Part shown: in pieces, positions 51,800 through 64,000 of the stretch
Layout of the letters: every line of letters starts with the position of its first letter
How positions within the stretch are numbered: position 1 is the first letter of the stretch
Assembly (NCBI RefSeq): GCF_000002985.6
Contig: NC_003284.9
Span: forward strand, 16,058,001 to 16,122,000
Direction of reading: 5' to 3'
DNA: 64,000 nucleotides
DNA from: Caenorhabditis elegans
Lineage: Eukaryota; Nematoda; Chromadorea; Rhabditida; Rhabditidae
Position numbers and translations under genes: made by a program
The notes under the pieces: model-generated
Told to the model about the DNA's origin: nothing
The model's database searches: none
The model's input: the letters and a program-made list of their open reading frames with translations, nothing else

Positions 51800-54508
51800 G
51801 TTTGCCCAGTCTAGGAAATGTAATAGCTTGCTCTGTACCACCTAATTTAAAATTATCGTTTCTAGCTTCTAATGTAAGATCATCAGTTGTCAACCGCTCC
51901 GAAATTCAAGTAATTACGCTAACCGAGCAATATAGCGTAATATGTTTACAAGAAACATGGTTGACAAATAAAATACGAAGTTCCATAGTAATAGGTGCTA
52001 ATAAAAATTATAATGTATACCGAACAGATAGGAAAGACGGTCATAGAGGCGGCGGCGTTTGTACTGTTGTGAACACAAAAGTTTTATCAGAAATTATTGC
52101 TTCGGAGTCAGATCCTCATTCATATGAAATACTTGCCGTTGACTTAAATGTAGATGTAGAACCGTTGCGAGTGATAAATGTTTATAGACCACCAACATGT
52201 TCATATAAAAATACCATACGCCTTATTAGTAAAATAGAAGATCTGATTAATAATAGCGGTAATTCTATAATCGTAGGTGACTTTAATGCCGGAGATATAA
52301 ATTGGAGTCAAGACAACCCCAAATCCGATACACGCCTAGGAACATTACTTGTTGACTTCTGTAAAAATAACTGCCTCAAAAACAATGTGGTAAGCCCAAC
52401 AAGGAAAACGAAGGTTTTAGATTTAGTACTTTCCAATATTAAAATTGAAAATGTCTATGTGACGACACCAATCGGTAGTAGCGACCACAACAGAATTGAA
52501 TTTTCTCTTGACTTGTTGCAAACCAAAGTAGTCCCGAATCAAGAAATTTACGACTTCAAGCATGCTGATTTCATTCAATGCTCAAAATACTTTGATAATA
52601 TAAACTGGGACACCGTATTCAATCCGAGCTTCTCTATTAACGACTCTTATGAAAACCTACTGAATCATATAGATAATGCCCTCAACATCTCAGTACCTAA
52701 AGTAATAGTGCCGATAAATGCAAGGTCCCTTCCACCTTACCTTTTAGCATTCCAAAAAACTGTTAATATAGCGTTTGAACAGGCCAGAAACACTAGAAAT
52801 ACATCTGATTACTTAGACTACATTAAACTGTCAAGAAAACATAGGAAAAAACTCCGCAAATTCCTTAGCAACTCAGAAATGAAACGGTTAGAATCTAAAG
52901 GTAATAGTGCATTCACTAAGCACGCTAAATCAATAATGAAACCCAGGAAAACGACAGTTCCAACTTTAACTGATTCATCCGGTAGTACCATCGCAACGGA
53001 TGACGCTAAATCTAATTATCTCGCAGATGCGTTTGAATCCCATTACATCAATAAGCAAAACTCCCCATTCCAGTTACACGCAAATTATGAGTCGAAACAA
53101 GAAATTCCTTGGGTCACAGATCATGAAATATACAAAGGTCTGATGAGTAGTAAAAACTCCTGTTCATTAACCCCCGACAACATCCCGTTCACATTATCAA
53201 ATTAATTGCTCCGTTTATAAGCAGCGCCCTAGCCCAAATATGTAATCTCAGCATGATGCATGGAGTAGTCCCGAGATCATGGACACAGTCTGTGGTCATA
53301 ACCTTATCCAAAGTTCCCAAACCAAAGGAGTCTGTAGACTTTCGACCAATAAGTATAACATCTAACATCTGTCGAGTCTATGAACGGTGCTTACTTAGAA
53401 AATTAGAAGAATTTCTTAAGAACGAAAATTTTTGGAGCCCAACCCAACACGGGTTCCGCAGAAATAAATCAACAATTACGAATCTGTAAAATTTAGTAAA
53501 AATAGGCCTGAAAAAATTAGTAAAAATAGGCCTGAACAAGAACCTTTTAATTTGGATTAAGCAATTTCTAGCAAATAGAACATTTAGAGTAAAAATAGGA
53601 AATACCCTCTCCAGTGTAAAGCAGGCCATCTGCGGAGTGCCTCAGGGGCAGTTCTCTCGCCTGTACTTTTCGGAATTTTCGTGAATGAAATATCATCAAT
53701 ACTACCTGAGAATGTGCAATGTCAGCAATTTGCGGATGACACAAAATTATATGTTAAGACTCCAAAAAAGGAAAACGAGAATAAATTGCAACTGGCAATT
53801 AACTTGGTTAGTGAGTGGTCTGAATTGTCAAAACTTGACCTGAACAACAGTAAAACGGTACACATGACACTAGGTACCAACAAAAAGGACTTTACGTACT
53901 CCATAAACGGGCAAACTATCAGAAAAGAAGATGTTGCTAGAGATTTAGGGTTTCTCATCGCTCCAAATCTAAAATTCACGGAGCACTGGAAAAAAGCAAT
54001 AAATGCATCCAAATATCAACTTAGTCAAATATTTAATATGTATAACAGTAGAAACCCAAGATTGATGACCTTGCTTTACAAGACATTTGTTAGACCTCTT
54101 CTTGAGTATGGAACGGTAATTACTAGCCCAATTAGAAACTCTGAAACAAGAGCCATTGAGTCGGTTCAAAACGCATTTACTAGACGATTATACAGTAGAA
54201 CACAAGGCAAATACATCTCGCCAACTGACCCGGAGTATAAATCTGCATCCGAACGCAATGAACTTTTTGAGCTCACAACACTACAAACGCGGCGCCAAAT
54301 CTATGACAGAAAAACTATTATGAAGATGATTAATGGTAAACTAGATCTCAACGTACCTCAATTTTTTACATATTCTGAAAACACACGAACTCGTTCCAAA
54401 AAGAAAGTCTCATGGAGCAGATGTAAAACTAAAACTAGAAAGCATTTTATTGTAAACCGTACGCTGAGTAACCCCAAGTTTCTAAAACATATATCAGATC
54501 TTGAATAA
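51796..54508 (+). pseudogene. LINE ORF2 (endonuclease-reverse transcriptase), broken
   Basis: The first part (51796-53205) is one open frame with endonuclease motifs in order: LASNVRSS, CLQETWL, HRGGGV, INVYRPP, IVGDFNA and SSDHNRIEF. It stops at 53203-53205. Reverse-transcriptase pieces follow in other frames: SVDFRPISITSN (53253-53489), then a gap where the motif A region should be, with a local AATAGGCCTGA duplication at 53490-53535. Next come ICGVPQG, a frameshift near 53645, and QQFADDTKLY in 53681-54508, running to the element's own C-terminus. The polymerase is therefore not functional here. The start has no in-frame AUG before about codon 360. The frame opens right after TAA 51793-51795, overlapping the ORF1 stop. 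Confidence 0.85.
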
Positions 54509-54740
54509 CGAGATGTCTGACAACTGATGATTGCAACATGAACTACCCACATAACATTATTTCCTCCCGCCTGACCTAACTGTCCTGTTAACAAACTTTC
54601 GTTCCTATTTATTCTTCTTGTTTCTATCCCTCTTATTCAGTGTATTGTATTTATGATCTATTGTATGTGTACATTTTTCTTTTTTCTTCAACTTTTTCCA
54701 CGTCTCCTCGCGAGCGTAAATAAATTAAATTAAAATTAAA

Positions 54741-54980
54741 CACATTTTAACGTCTAAGTTTCTAACGATGTTTGAAAATTGAGAAACATTTTCGAAGTTT
54801 GATTCAAAGAGACTGAGAAATTTGATAAAACAGCTGACAATAGATGTAACAAAAACGGATTCTTTTGATATTCGGTATAAATTTCTAATGTTAAAATTTT
54901 GTTTCAAGGCACAGAAGTCAGTTGCTTTAAAAAATAAGTATTTATTAAAATACTTATTTTTTTTTGAAACTATGGGCTAT
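54741..54980. other. Spacer
   Basis: It is AT-rich and non-coding. Confidence 0.4.
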
Positions 54981-54984
54981 AGGC

Positions 54985-55312
54985 CAAACTAGGGCACCCA
55001 CGAGGTCGCCGCAACGGCGCCTCCGCCGGCCTGACAGCGTCACTCAAGCCGCTTGTATCCGAATGTATAGTGAGGCGCGGAACCCCGAACGTGTCGGCCG
55101 CTTCCAAACAACCGCCTCTTCACACTACGTTGCGCACACACTAAGCTACTCATTTCACGCCAAGCTGCGGAACCCCGAACGTGTCGGCCGCTCCAAATAA
55201 CTACCTCCCGCACTTTTTTGTACACACACACAGCGGTGCGCGGCGTCTCGTGAGGCCGGTCGGCGTGAGGCCCGCATTTCGCTCCTCACTTTACTGGGAG
55301 CCCAGGCCCCAA
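54985..55312. repeat. GC-rich interspersed repeat (CGGCCGACAC family), long copy
   Basis: CGGAACCCCGAACGTGTCGG occurs twice (55077 and 55166), with TTCCAAACAACC/TCCAAATAACTACC and GCACACAC spacers. Short ORFs here are artefacts. Confidence 0.85.
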
Positions 55313-58008
55313 TTTTTTGTTTCAATTTATCTATAGTTTGAAATAGTTTAAAATGTTTGCTGTAGATATGCACAGTCGAAATTGGTTGAGGTCTTTTGGT
55401 TTTTGATCAGATATTTTCAAAATTAGTTTTTTCCCACATATTCAAGATTTTTCAAAACTTTTAGGCAAGCCATGTTTTAAGAAATTGCTGAATATTAAAA
55501 AAACAATTTTCTCGAATTTTGTAGCAAACATTTTTGAGTAATTGCTAATTATGTAAATACCAATGTTTTTGAAAAAACTTACAACAATATTAATACCACT
55601 CGTTTTTTTTTTCATGAACCCACACTTACGTTTTCCCAATGTTCAATATACACATGTAGTATCCAAAAAAAATTGCCCATACTCTCTCATCTAATTATCA
55701 TCAAAAATAGATGAGGGGGGCAAGCGATCATAATTTCGGGATCTCCGACGTCTTCCATCCTCGTCATCGTGACTTCCGGAACTTCTCCATCCGCGTGACA
55801 CGAACATCAGTTTTTTCGGCTGGGAGAGGGGACCCTCAGAAAACAAATTGTCTGTTTGTGTTGTGTTGATGTCGATGGATGATGGTTGTAATGTAGTTGG
55901 GAGAACGGAGCAGAAGAGCAGAGCAACACAGATTCATCTAATTTTACACTCAAATTTGCTCAATTTTATATTATGTTCATATGTTCCAATATTCTCTCGC
56001 TCTCACTCTCTCTTACATGGTCTGAGTAATTTATCTCAATTTATATTTCAACGATCGTTTTCGCAATATACTACGTCGCTGCTTTTTGACGTCAACTACA
56101 TGATTGACATCAGTAAGATTCCTAGACACATTTAATTTTCAAACTTTTCATTTCCACCCTCTCACTGAGTTTTCCAAAAAAAGAGGGAAAAATCCGTCAA
56201 CTTGTCTCGTGTTCAAAGGTCTCTCGCGTAAACAAGTTTAATAGGTTCTTTTCTGTGACAATTTTAGCGAGGCTTCTCCTTTTTTTTGTTGGCTGAGATA
56301 TTTCACGAATTTTATCTTTTTTCGCTATAAAGTGACGTTTTCAGAGAAAAAAAAATGGAGATTTAACAAGATAAATTTATTAAAGAAAAAACAAAACAAA
56401 AGCTTACGTTTGAAAAATGTGTTTGGTTAGAATTTTTTAGAAACTCACGTGGTTTGTTTTACATACCCACTGGTGAGCTTTATGTGCCTAAAATTGTGTT
56501 TTTGAGCTGCAACTGGTATTTGTAAAAATTGAAAATTGTTCTAGTTAGCTTTATTCAACTTTAAAAAAAAAATTAGTCTTTAAAAAAATCTACCGTAACT
56601 AAGTATGCACACAAAACAATTTTTGACAACGTTTTTTTTTACAAAGTAAAAGTAAAATCATATGCTTTATTAATTGCCCAATTTTTTTTTCATTAAGTTC
56701 TCAAACATGTTTCATATTTTTACGGTGCGAGTTTTATTGCTCGTTTTTCTAATTTTCAATAGTTGTTTTTTTCAGTAGCCTCTAAAATTCCAGTAGTAAA
56801 ACTATTTAAATATTTACACATTTACCATTCAAGTTGGCTCATTGAAAAGTATTGATACTTTTGAGTCAATTTCAAAAAAGGTAAAAATACGCAAGATATG
56901 GGCGGAGGCAAATTGGAAGTTAAACATAATCAATGTCAAGTTTGAATTTATTTATTTGACACATTGTTTTCCCCCGACTCAAAACTGTGAGTATTTTCAA
57001 AAAAAACTATTTTCAAAACATCTTTTGTATTTAATTTTTCTACTTTTCCTTACTATTCACCTCTCTTTTTATTCCCAAAATCATATTCTCTCCCTTTTTC
57101 CCAAAATCTGATTCCGAAATGGAATCTGAATCCAACAACGATGCACACATACACATGTAAATAAGAGCCGCCCGTCTATCATTTTCTCTGCGAACTTTCT
57201 CCCGCACCACTCTCGCTAATTCATCTCATTTTTCCACGCACATATTTGAGTAATTCTACGCAAAAAAAAAGCGTCTCGGTTTCATGGTAAGATGCTTCGA
57301 ATAAACTTTGATCTGTTTTTGTCTGAATAAATCAAATTTTTTACTATTTTGTTGCCAGATTTTGATGGGTTGAATAAATTCAGCAAAATTTGACCTATAA
57401 ATTCATCCTGTTTCTTTTTGACCTGAAAAAAATTTAACCTTGTTTTTTGTACTCGGCTAGTCATTTTCTAAAAATACGGTCAATCCCTAAAGAATTGAAT
57501 AATTTTGAGCTTAAAAAGTGATTGCTTTTGCTCAGTAAAATTCATGTTCAGGCTCTTAAATCTACAAAGAGTATCACATTTATATTTCCGGCAATCTCCA
57601 ATTTCAGCAATTGCCGAATTCACAGCTGCTATGCAATTTCAAAATTCTTTGCAAAAAAGCTTAAATCACAGCTTATACGTCAGAATTTTATTAATTATAT
57701 AAACACCTGGTAGGTGTACTAAAAGTGAACTTTTAAATTATTTTTCTCCGCTGCCCCCAAAGTTTGCAAAAATTTTTCCCCCAATTTTACCAATATAGTT
57801 ATATTTTATAATTTTGGGAAAAAAAGCGATGCGACTTTTTCACAGAATTTATTGTTCCACTCCTTTTAAAACAACGCAGATATTGAAAATATTAAAAAAT
57901 CATCACATCATGAGAATGCCTACCGTTCTGGCGCGCAAATATCTTGTAGCGAAGGCACCTGTTCCTTATAATATCATTATATCATTATGAAATTAATTTC
58001 ATAGCATG
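55313..58008. other. Long non-coding stretch
   Basis: About 2.7 kb of AT-rich and pyrimidine-rich DNA. I found no exon set that I could join in frame. Confidence 0.4.
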
Positions 58009-58195
58009 CACGTGGTGTCAGAGTGTCCCATTTCTGTTTGATCTACGAGAATTTCGGGAATTTAGACTGGCCTAGACGCAGATTTCTCAACTGATTTTGC
58101 CCGGATAAAAGTGTGCAGACGTCAGATTTTTTTGGGCTAAAAATTCCCGCATTTTTTGTAGATCAAACCGTAATAGGACAGCCTGACTCTACGTG
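58009..58195. mobile_element. MITE, CACGTGGTGTCA family
   Basis: The left end is CACGTGGTGTCAGAGTGTCC and the right end GGACAGCCTGACTCTACGTG, with TTTGATCT and AGATCAAA inside. Confidence 0.85.
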
Positions 58196-59640
58196 AGGAT
58201 GAAAAGTTGAAAAGCATTATTTCTAATTTAGTGTACATAACAGAAAGAAAACCAAAATATTTTAGAGAATACAACAAGTTCAAAGTCTATGCAATTTGGT
58301 CTAAAAGTTCAATTACTTGATCATTCTTCAGCCAATACCATAAATACTTCCGCCTTCAATTCCACCTCTTTCTCGTCTTGCCTTATCTTTTTCAATCTCA
58401 GGAGTCCGGAGCTAGTAGTAAATGAGATTAGTTGATCGATTGTTTCTCCATTTTACCTACTATTTTGCCCGCTCCCGTGTGTATGCCTATGTGTGTTTTT
58501 TCTCCTTTTCTCATGATCCTAATTGCATTGGGACCCCGAATTCAATCTACTGTGTCCTTCGCTTCTTGCAGAACATTCTTCTGTGTGTTTTTTCTCCTTC
58601 TTGCTGCTCCTTCTTCTTTTTTCTTGAGGCCCCCTCATTGTTTTTGGTTTTCTATCTCAAGTCGGAAGTCAAGACGATTTCATTCCCAGATTTTTTGTGC
58701 TCGGAAGTTTTTCCGCATTCAGAAGTTCTCCTATTTGCAGCCAATTATCTTTCGGATTAGAGTAATGGAACGGCGCGCGGAAAAAGTGATCTCATCGCAC
58801 TATAAACCCTCTTCCCTAGCCCACTTTATATTCATGACCGAATCGCGGCGAAAAGCCAGGGGGTTTTCGCCATTTCAATCCGCCTTAAATGCACTCTTAA
58901 TTTTTTGCCACTTGTGCTTCTGGCTCTCCTCCTTTGTATTCACGAAGCAAAAAAATCCGACACTCATTCCGTATTCGTTCACTTTCATTCCTGATTCCGC
59001 TGCTTCCCTATTCCCTGGTCATGACTGCAATTTCCTACTCGAAATCCAAGACTAGCATTGATTCAGAGAGCAGGTAAATCAAGAGCAAAAATTGTATTGT
59101 TGGATCATTGTGGGAACCTTTGAAAGCAGATATGCCTGGTAGATCCGTTTTCATTCTTTGTTTGTTCTCCGGCAAAGAATCACAAATCTCTTCTAGACAC
59201 CAAAAGTTAGCACCAATTAGCCCTCATTTCATTTTTTGGTCTAGTAGTCGCATCTGAAGCATTTTGCCAATAAAGTTGGTTTGTGTATTGGTCTGCACTA
59301 TAAGTCTAAGAAAACAACCGAACAACACGAAACAATTACGTGAATAGCGAAAATCAGAAAAGTGTGACCCTTCCATACATCAGAATTAGGATATTGCAAA
59401 CACCTGCGAAGTTGAAGCATAGAGAATCAAAGAGATAGGAATTGGTTCTCAAGTGACTCATACAATGTTTTACTAGTCTACCATACTTTTCATATCCGTT
59501 TTACAATGCTCCACTTTGAGGGTTCCTAAGTTGTATTATGGTTTTATCAAAAAGATTAACAGGAAAAATACGTGAATGATATTTTTCTATATTTTAATGG
59601 TTAAACTATTAAGAAACCATCATGAGAATATATACTTTCT
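58196..59640. other. Non-coding, contains a 207-codon open frame
   Basis: The frame at 58432-59055 (+) is long but pyrimidine-rich. A second frame is open beside it, and codon use (many CTT/TCC/TTC in runs, no domain) does not look like a gene. I leave it uncalled. Confidence 0.35.
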
Positions 59641-60010
59641 GGGGCGAAAATGAAAACAGCAGAGAGAATATGCGGCGGCGTGAGATTAAGGCGCGTTTGC
59701 TACGATGTATTCCCGCACCAAAACTATAGGCATTCTCATGATCTCATGGTATCTTAACAGGGCTTCCATGAGGCAGCCGCAACGGCACCTCCGCCGGCCT
59801 CGGCGGTTGCCCCGCCGGCTTCAGCGGTCGCCGCGCCGGCCTCACTGCGTCACCCACGCCGAATGTATAGTCCGGCGCAGAACCACCAACGTGTCGGCCG
59901 CTTCAGAATAACTACCTTTTACCACTACTTTGCGCACATACCAAGCTACTCATTTCACACCAAGCTGCGGAACCCCGAACGTTGTCGGCTGCTTCCAAAT
60001 AACCACTTTT
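59640..60010. repeat. GC-rich interspersed repeat (CGGCCGACAC family), long copy
   Basis: It contains a CGCCGGCCTC/GCCGGCTTCAGCGG run (59790-59850) and two GTGTCGGCCGCTTC / GTTGTCGGCTGCTTCC cores. Confidence 0.85.
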
Positions 60011-61450
60011 CGCTCTTCTGAAATTTCGGATTCTCAGCAGAAAAACCTTCATACCCAATTTTTTTTATTTCTACCGTGCCTACCACATGGCTTTTTGACA
60101 ATGTATTTACAGTAACCAAACAGTAGCCTTACAAAAATCTGTATACGTTAACAATCTGCGATAATGCGTACTCATTTTGGTTTCCAGTTCGAAGGATTAT
60201 CCAACTCCGACATTTCTCAGAATGACACAAAAGTTCATATACTTTTGTCAAAAAATAAAATGTAAATAAGTTCCTGCGTTATCTGAAATTCAAGGATTGG
60301 CGGAAATTGAAAAATTTTTATTCAATTTCCGGGGTCTCCCTGGAAGATTTTCCAAAAGTTAAATTGATTCTAGTTTTAAATTCTTGACTTGGCAAAATAA
60401 CATTTAATACAGCAACATTTGTTGGCCCGAGCACTGTGTTTGAACTTACATTGGGCGTTTCAAAGTCATTGCAAGTTATGCTCTATGTTATGCTCAGCAC
60501 GAGCCCGGTAGCTGTCGGTCCATATAGAGCAGCAAGGCTTCCAATTTATCAACATGTTTGTTTTTTGAGTGAACCCTTTTTTTTGCAATACCTAATGAAA
60601 ATATTTGGAAAATTCTCGAAGTTTTTGGAAAAGCTCAACCCCCAAAGATGCAAAAAATCAACACTGGTCAAACTTCATGGTCGAGAACTCATTTAGATCT
60701 CTTCTGGAGCCGATCGTAAAACATACAACACATTTTCAATTAATAGACCGCATATGTGTCCCCCCACGTATTGCTGTTGCTGCTGCTTCATCATCATCTT
60801 CTTTGTCGTTTTCCTTCTTTTTCGCGTTTCTTTCATTCCGAGCCGAGCCGCTCCTTCTCATATTATTTGCACCGCCACCGCCGCCACTTTCCTAGTCCAC
60901 CCTCTGAATCTGAAACCTGGATATCCTCTTCTTCTTCTTCTTCTTCATCTTCTTTATTTCCATTTTTCTCCAGCCTTCTTGTTTTGCATCTGTCAAATTC
61001 ACTCAGTTTGCTCTTGAAATTAGATGCAAGATATTTTGGAGCCCCAGTGGCATATTAGTATTATTAAGAGATATTCTGGAAAGTTTATAAACTTGAAACT
61101 TGAAAAAAAAAGAACTTCAGTTGAAAATCTCAACGTTCTCAACGTTTTGTAAGAGCTAGGTGCATGTTTTTAGCGCCTGAAACTTTATTTTCTTTGCCTA
61201 CGTGTTCTGAAATTAATTTTTCCTGTTTCATTCAATTTTCTGCAATTTTAAGCAACATGCCTCAATTTTTCTAGTCCACACTGCAAAAGATACCAAGTAT
61301 TTCTGAATTTATTTATTAAAAACGAAATTGCTGTCTCTTTGTTGTCGAAGTGTTTGCAGTTTCACAATGAATTATGTATTTGTAATTTCTAGTTGGACTA
61401 TTTTGTAGTTTGTAGTTTGTAGTTTCATCCTCCAACTTTAATCAAAGTAG
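60011..61450. other. Non-coding, pyrimidine-rich; (CTT)n at 60926-60947
   Basis: A CTT microsatellite lies at about 60926-60947. The overlapping Ser/Leu-rich ORFs at 60605-61058 in all three frames are composition artefacts. Confidence 0.45.
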
Positions 61451-61454
61451 CTTT

Positions 61455-61625
61455 GAAGGTCTGGATTCCATGTGGGCGCCAGTGGGGCGCCTCTGTCGAC
61501 CTTGGAGGCGCCTCAGCCGGCCTCTCGCCGCCAATGTGTACATATAGTGTTGCGCGGAACCCGAAAGTGTCGGCCGCTGCCAAATAACTACAACTGCAAA
61601 TGGTGACGGCAAAGGCGCCTACGTT
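61455..61625. repeat. GC-rich interspersed repeat (CGGCCGACAC family)
   Basis: GTGGGCGCCAGTGGGGCGCC and GGAACCCGAAAGTGTCGGCC are followed by GCTGCCAAATAACTA. Confidence 0.8.
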
Positions 61626-62220
61626 CTGTAAAGTTACTGGAGACATATAGTCATATTTAGTTTTTTTTTTCAAAAAAATATATCACTTTTCCATTTTCAA
61701 TTCTAACATGAATTTAAAAAAATTCAAATTCGATATCAAATAAATTATATATTTTCTAATCTGAAACCTTCAAGCCCATTCCCCCCAACCCACTAATAAA
61801 TTTTCCCCTTCTCTAAAAAATTGTAATCAAACATGGTGGCAAACATTCTTTACCCTTTTTCAATAAAACCAAAGCACCTGTTGTAAAATCCGGGCGAATG
61901 AAATGGAATCTCTAATGAAAAAATCTCTACACGTCTCTCTCAGGCAAACAAAACAAAATTCTTCGGACAAAAAGCCACGTTTGGTCAAAAAACGAAAAAG
62001 AGAAATTTTGTTTGTAAACTCTACTTGTCCTTTTGTTAATACAGGCAATTTGAATATGAGGTCTAACGTCTAAAATCTATTCAGACGCGTGTGTCGGTTA
62101 GTTTTTCTACTGCTTTGTTTATTTTTTACTTACTTTCATTTTTTTAACATTCCAAAAAGTCACGTTTTTTCTGTAGTGGAAAATTGAGTTAGAACACAAA
62201 AATTATATTAATATTTTTCA
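61626..62220. other. Upstream of the membrane-protein gene
   Basis: I find no exon to join to the acceptor before 62222. The 62-codon minus-strand ORF near 61860 has no support. Confidence 0.4.
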
Positions 62221-62234
62221 GTGAATGTCAGTCA

Positions 62235-63384
62235 ATGCCCTGCGTGCCTAAACCTCAACAACGGTCGCCAAATGCTTCCTTCAACCCGGCGCACGCTCAG
62301 TATGCGTGCTGTTTTCAACAGTTACACTCGAATGTAAGTCGGAAGATAGGAATATCCAAAATGAAAATTTGGGTAAAAATTAGAACATTTTAATTTACAA
62401 GGACAAAAAATAACTGGGCAAACCCTTATTGTCATTATTTTTTACTAATAGAACCCAAAATTGAAGCTTGCGGTTTTTTCTTAAAATTATTGATTTTGCT
62501 AGTGGTCAAATTTTTTTTAGTTTCTTAACGGCAAGATTTTGTTTTAGGTTTAAGTAGTCAATTCTTCAAACGCTGAAGCTTTCTAAACGAGCACCATCTA
62601 ACAAGGAAAAGTTTTCATTTGCCCGTCAGACTTCAAAACGAGACATTTGCCATTCGAAAGTGTTCCATATGGAGTCACCCAAAAAAGTTGATCTGAAATT
62701 GTTTCACTACTTTGAAGGACTGTAGAATTGCTCCAAATGTTTTTTTACTTTTTTTTGAAAACTTTTAATGTTTTTCAAAACGGTTGAATTAGCTGAAGTA
62801 GCTCATTCCAAAAGCTTTTTGGAAAATTTTAATTTTTTGAAAACAATCTGGAAATTTTTGGACCGAGTGAAACTTGAAAAAAAATTGGCGGGTACACTTG
62901 TAGTCTGACCTTGCCACCCACGCAGCTGCTCTCCCTGAAAACAATTCCTTGTTTGTTTTTCCCATTCTCTTCACTTAATATTCTAGGATAATTAAAGTTC
63001 TTCCTCTCCGCCTCCTCTTCTTTTTTCACTCAGTAAGCTTTTGTCCTGTTAGCAGTAGCAGGAAGTATGCCACTTTGCTTTACAATTCAGCGAAATAGTC
63101 CAAAGTGTGAGTATACATATAATTGCTCCTCTCACACACACTCTCCGCATTTCATGACTTACAATCGTTTTCAGACGGGCGCCATTCTCATCGCCGTGTT
63201 CCACATCATCCTGTGCAGCGGTATATTCACGTGGCTTGTGAAGTGCATTGCCACCGAAAAATCAAGGATCGAGCTTGCCGCTGAAATTTTTCTCGCCTCA
63301 TTATGCCTTATTGCTGCCATTATTTTATTGCTTGGATTGAAACTCGAAAGTCGCAGACTACTCACTGGTTATGTTCTTGCTCAG
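62235..63384 (+). CDS. Multi-pass membrane protein, 5' part, runs off window
   Basis: The exons 62235-62333, 63062-63106 and 63175-63384 join in phase 0 with good sites (AAT|GTAAGT; AGTAGCAG|GAA; AGT|GTGAGT; TTTTCAG|ACG; CTCAG|GTAAAC). This gives 118 residues, and the last donor points to more exons beyond 64000. A TTTTTCAG acceptor 14 bp before the ATG suggests trans-splicing. The N-terminus is polar and Pro/Gln-rich, then YACCFQQLHSNEVCHF precedes two membrane helices: about 52-73 (AILIAVFHIILCSGIFTWLV) and 88-106 (IFLASLCLIAAIILLLGLKL). LESRRLLTGYVLAQ follows. The Cys pair, the helix order and the basic turn loosely recall four-helix LAPTM4-type lysosomal proteins. That is inference only. 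Confidence 0.75.
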
Positions 63385-64000
63385 GTAAACTTTTCCTGTA
63401 AATTCACCGGCCTGGTTTTTTGCCGCCAGAATTGTACAATTACATACAGTGCGCAATGCTATAGGACCCCCCCTCATTTTTTCCGATTTTGGGAAACTGA
63501 AAAATTTCCACTCGAGAAAAGTTTGCGATGGGTTATTCAGTGCAAAAAATCTTGTAAATGCACTGTGAATTGAGAACATGAATTCCGCCAACTGTAGACT
63601 ATTGCACAAATTTTTGGAGCAAGCAACGTTGATGGTGCTTGTAGTAAAAAAATGTGGGCTTCATTCCCTGACTAATTTCTAAAAGATTAATCGAGCTATA
63701 GCTTAGATATGAGCTCATAATTAAGAAGCATACTGAAAACAGGCCAAAAGCTCTGCACTAAAAATGATACAAAAGGACTATTTGCGAACGGAATCAGTTA
63801 AAAATTGACACGAATATACTTGAATACGTGCTTTATGAGATAATGTAAGTTCAAGCTCATAAGTTACTTGTGAGCTTCTCGTTGAGCTTCAACGTCTTAA
63901 AATGAGAAAAATTAGTTAAAATGGAGATTGCGATCATTACAAAAGTTTGGAAAACAGAAAAAATTAAACTAATAACCAGATTTAAAACAGTTTTTAATAT
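63385..64000 (+). other. Intron of the membrane-protein gene (to window end)
   Basis: I found no convincing acceptor and exon within these 616 bases, so the next exon is likely outside the window. Confidence 0.5.

Larger units (their letters stand above)
50900..54740 (+). mobile_element. Decayed CR1/LINE2-like non-LTR retrotransposon
   Basis: The order is ORF1, an apurinic endonuclease domain, reverse transcriptase remnants, then a 3' UTR ending in an AAATTAAATTAAAATTAAA tail (54720-54740). The order and the short A-rich terminal repeat fit the CR1/LINE2 group of C. elegans. The 5' limit is uncertain. Confidence 0.85.

Noticed and set aside
58432..59055. 207-codon ORF on the plus strand
   Set aside because: It is pyrimidine-rich with a second frame open beside it. 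There are no domains, no splice context and no conserved-looking segment.
60605..61058. Ser/Leu-rich ORFs near the CTT microsatellite
   Set aside because: Three frames are open at once over pyrimidine-rich DNA, which is a composition effect.

Overview
The window is nematode nuclear DNA, almost certainly Caenorhabditis and very probably C. elegans. The grounds are the AT-rich sequence, 42-55 bp introns with TTTTCAG or TTTTAG acceptors, acceptors just upstream of start codons (typical of trans-spliced genes), a cuticle collagen, and several interspersed repeat families that I recognise as typical of that genome. All gene models below were built by hand from splice signals and reading-frame continuity. 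No database search was run.

Layout. 0-1 kb: the 5' part of an unrecognised gene leaving the window on the minus strand. 1-14 kb: a mobile-element-rich block. It holds tandem repeats, a 17-exon DNA-transposase-like gene (minus strand, 3808-9463) with a truncated methionine aminopeptidase 2 copy in its last intron, and pieces of a tRNA-like repeat, one of which is split by a 268 bp palindrome. 14.9-27.7 kb is the gene-rich part: a four-exon cuticle collagen (+), a two-exon small secreted peptide precursor (-), an eight-exon RING-finger protein (-), and a secreted Asn/Ser/Gln-rich protein with an optional Cys-rich tail (+). 27.7-36.6 kb and 38.5-50 kb have no gene I can support. They hold MITE-like foldback elements, a 22-nt C tract, and Helitron-type tandem arrays loaded with heat-shock-element motifs. 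One small gene lies between them: a tail-anchored coiled-coil protein (36676-38437, +). 50-54.7 kb: a 477 bp near-perfect hairpin, then a decayed CR1/LINE2-like non-LTR retrotransposon. 55-62 kb: mostly repeats and pyrimidine-rich DNA. 62.2 kb to the end: the first three coding exons of a multi-membrane-spanning protein that continues beyond the window.

The host genes do not form an evident pathway. The dominant theme is layered transposable elements: transposase-bearing and non-autonomous elements, a retrotransposon, Helitron-derived arrays and tRNA-like repeats, many inserted in introns or in one another. The best candidates for something less ordinary are the intact, fully splice-consistent transposase-like gene bracketed by long-range inverted tRNA-like repeats, and the paired empty and filled copies of that tRNA-like repeat in the same window.
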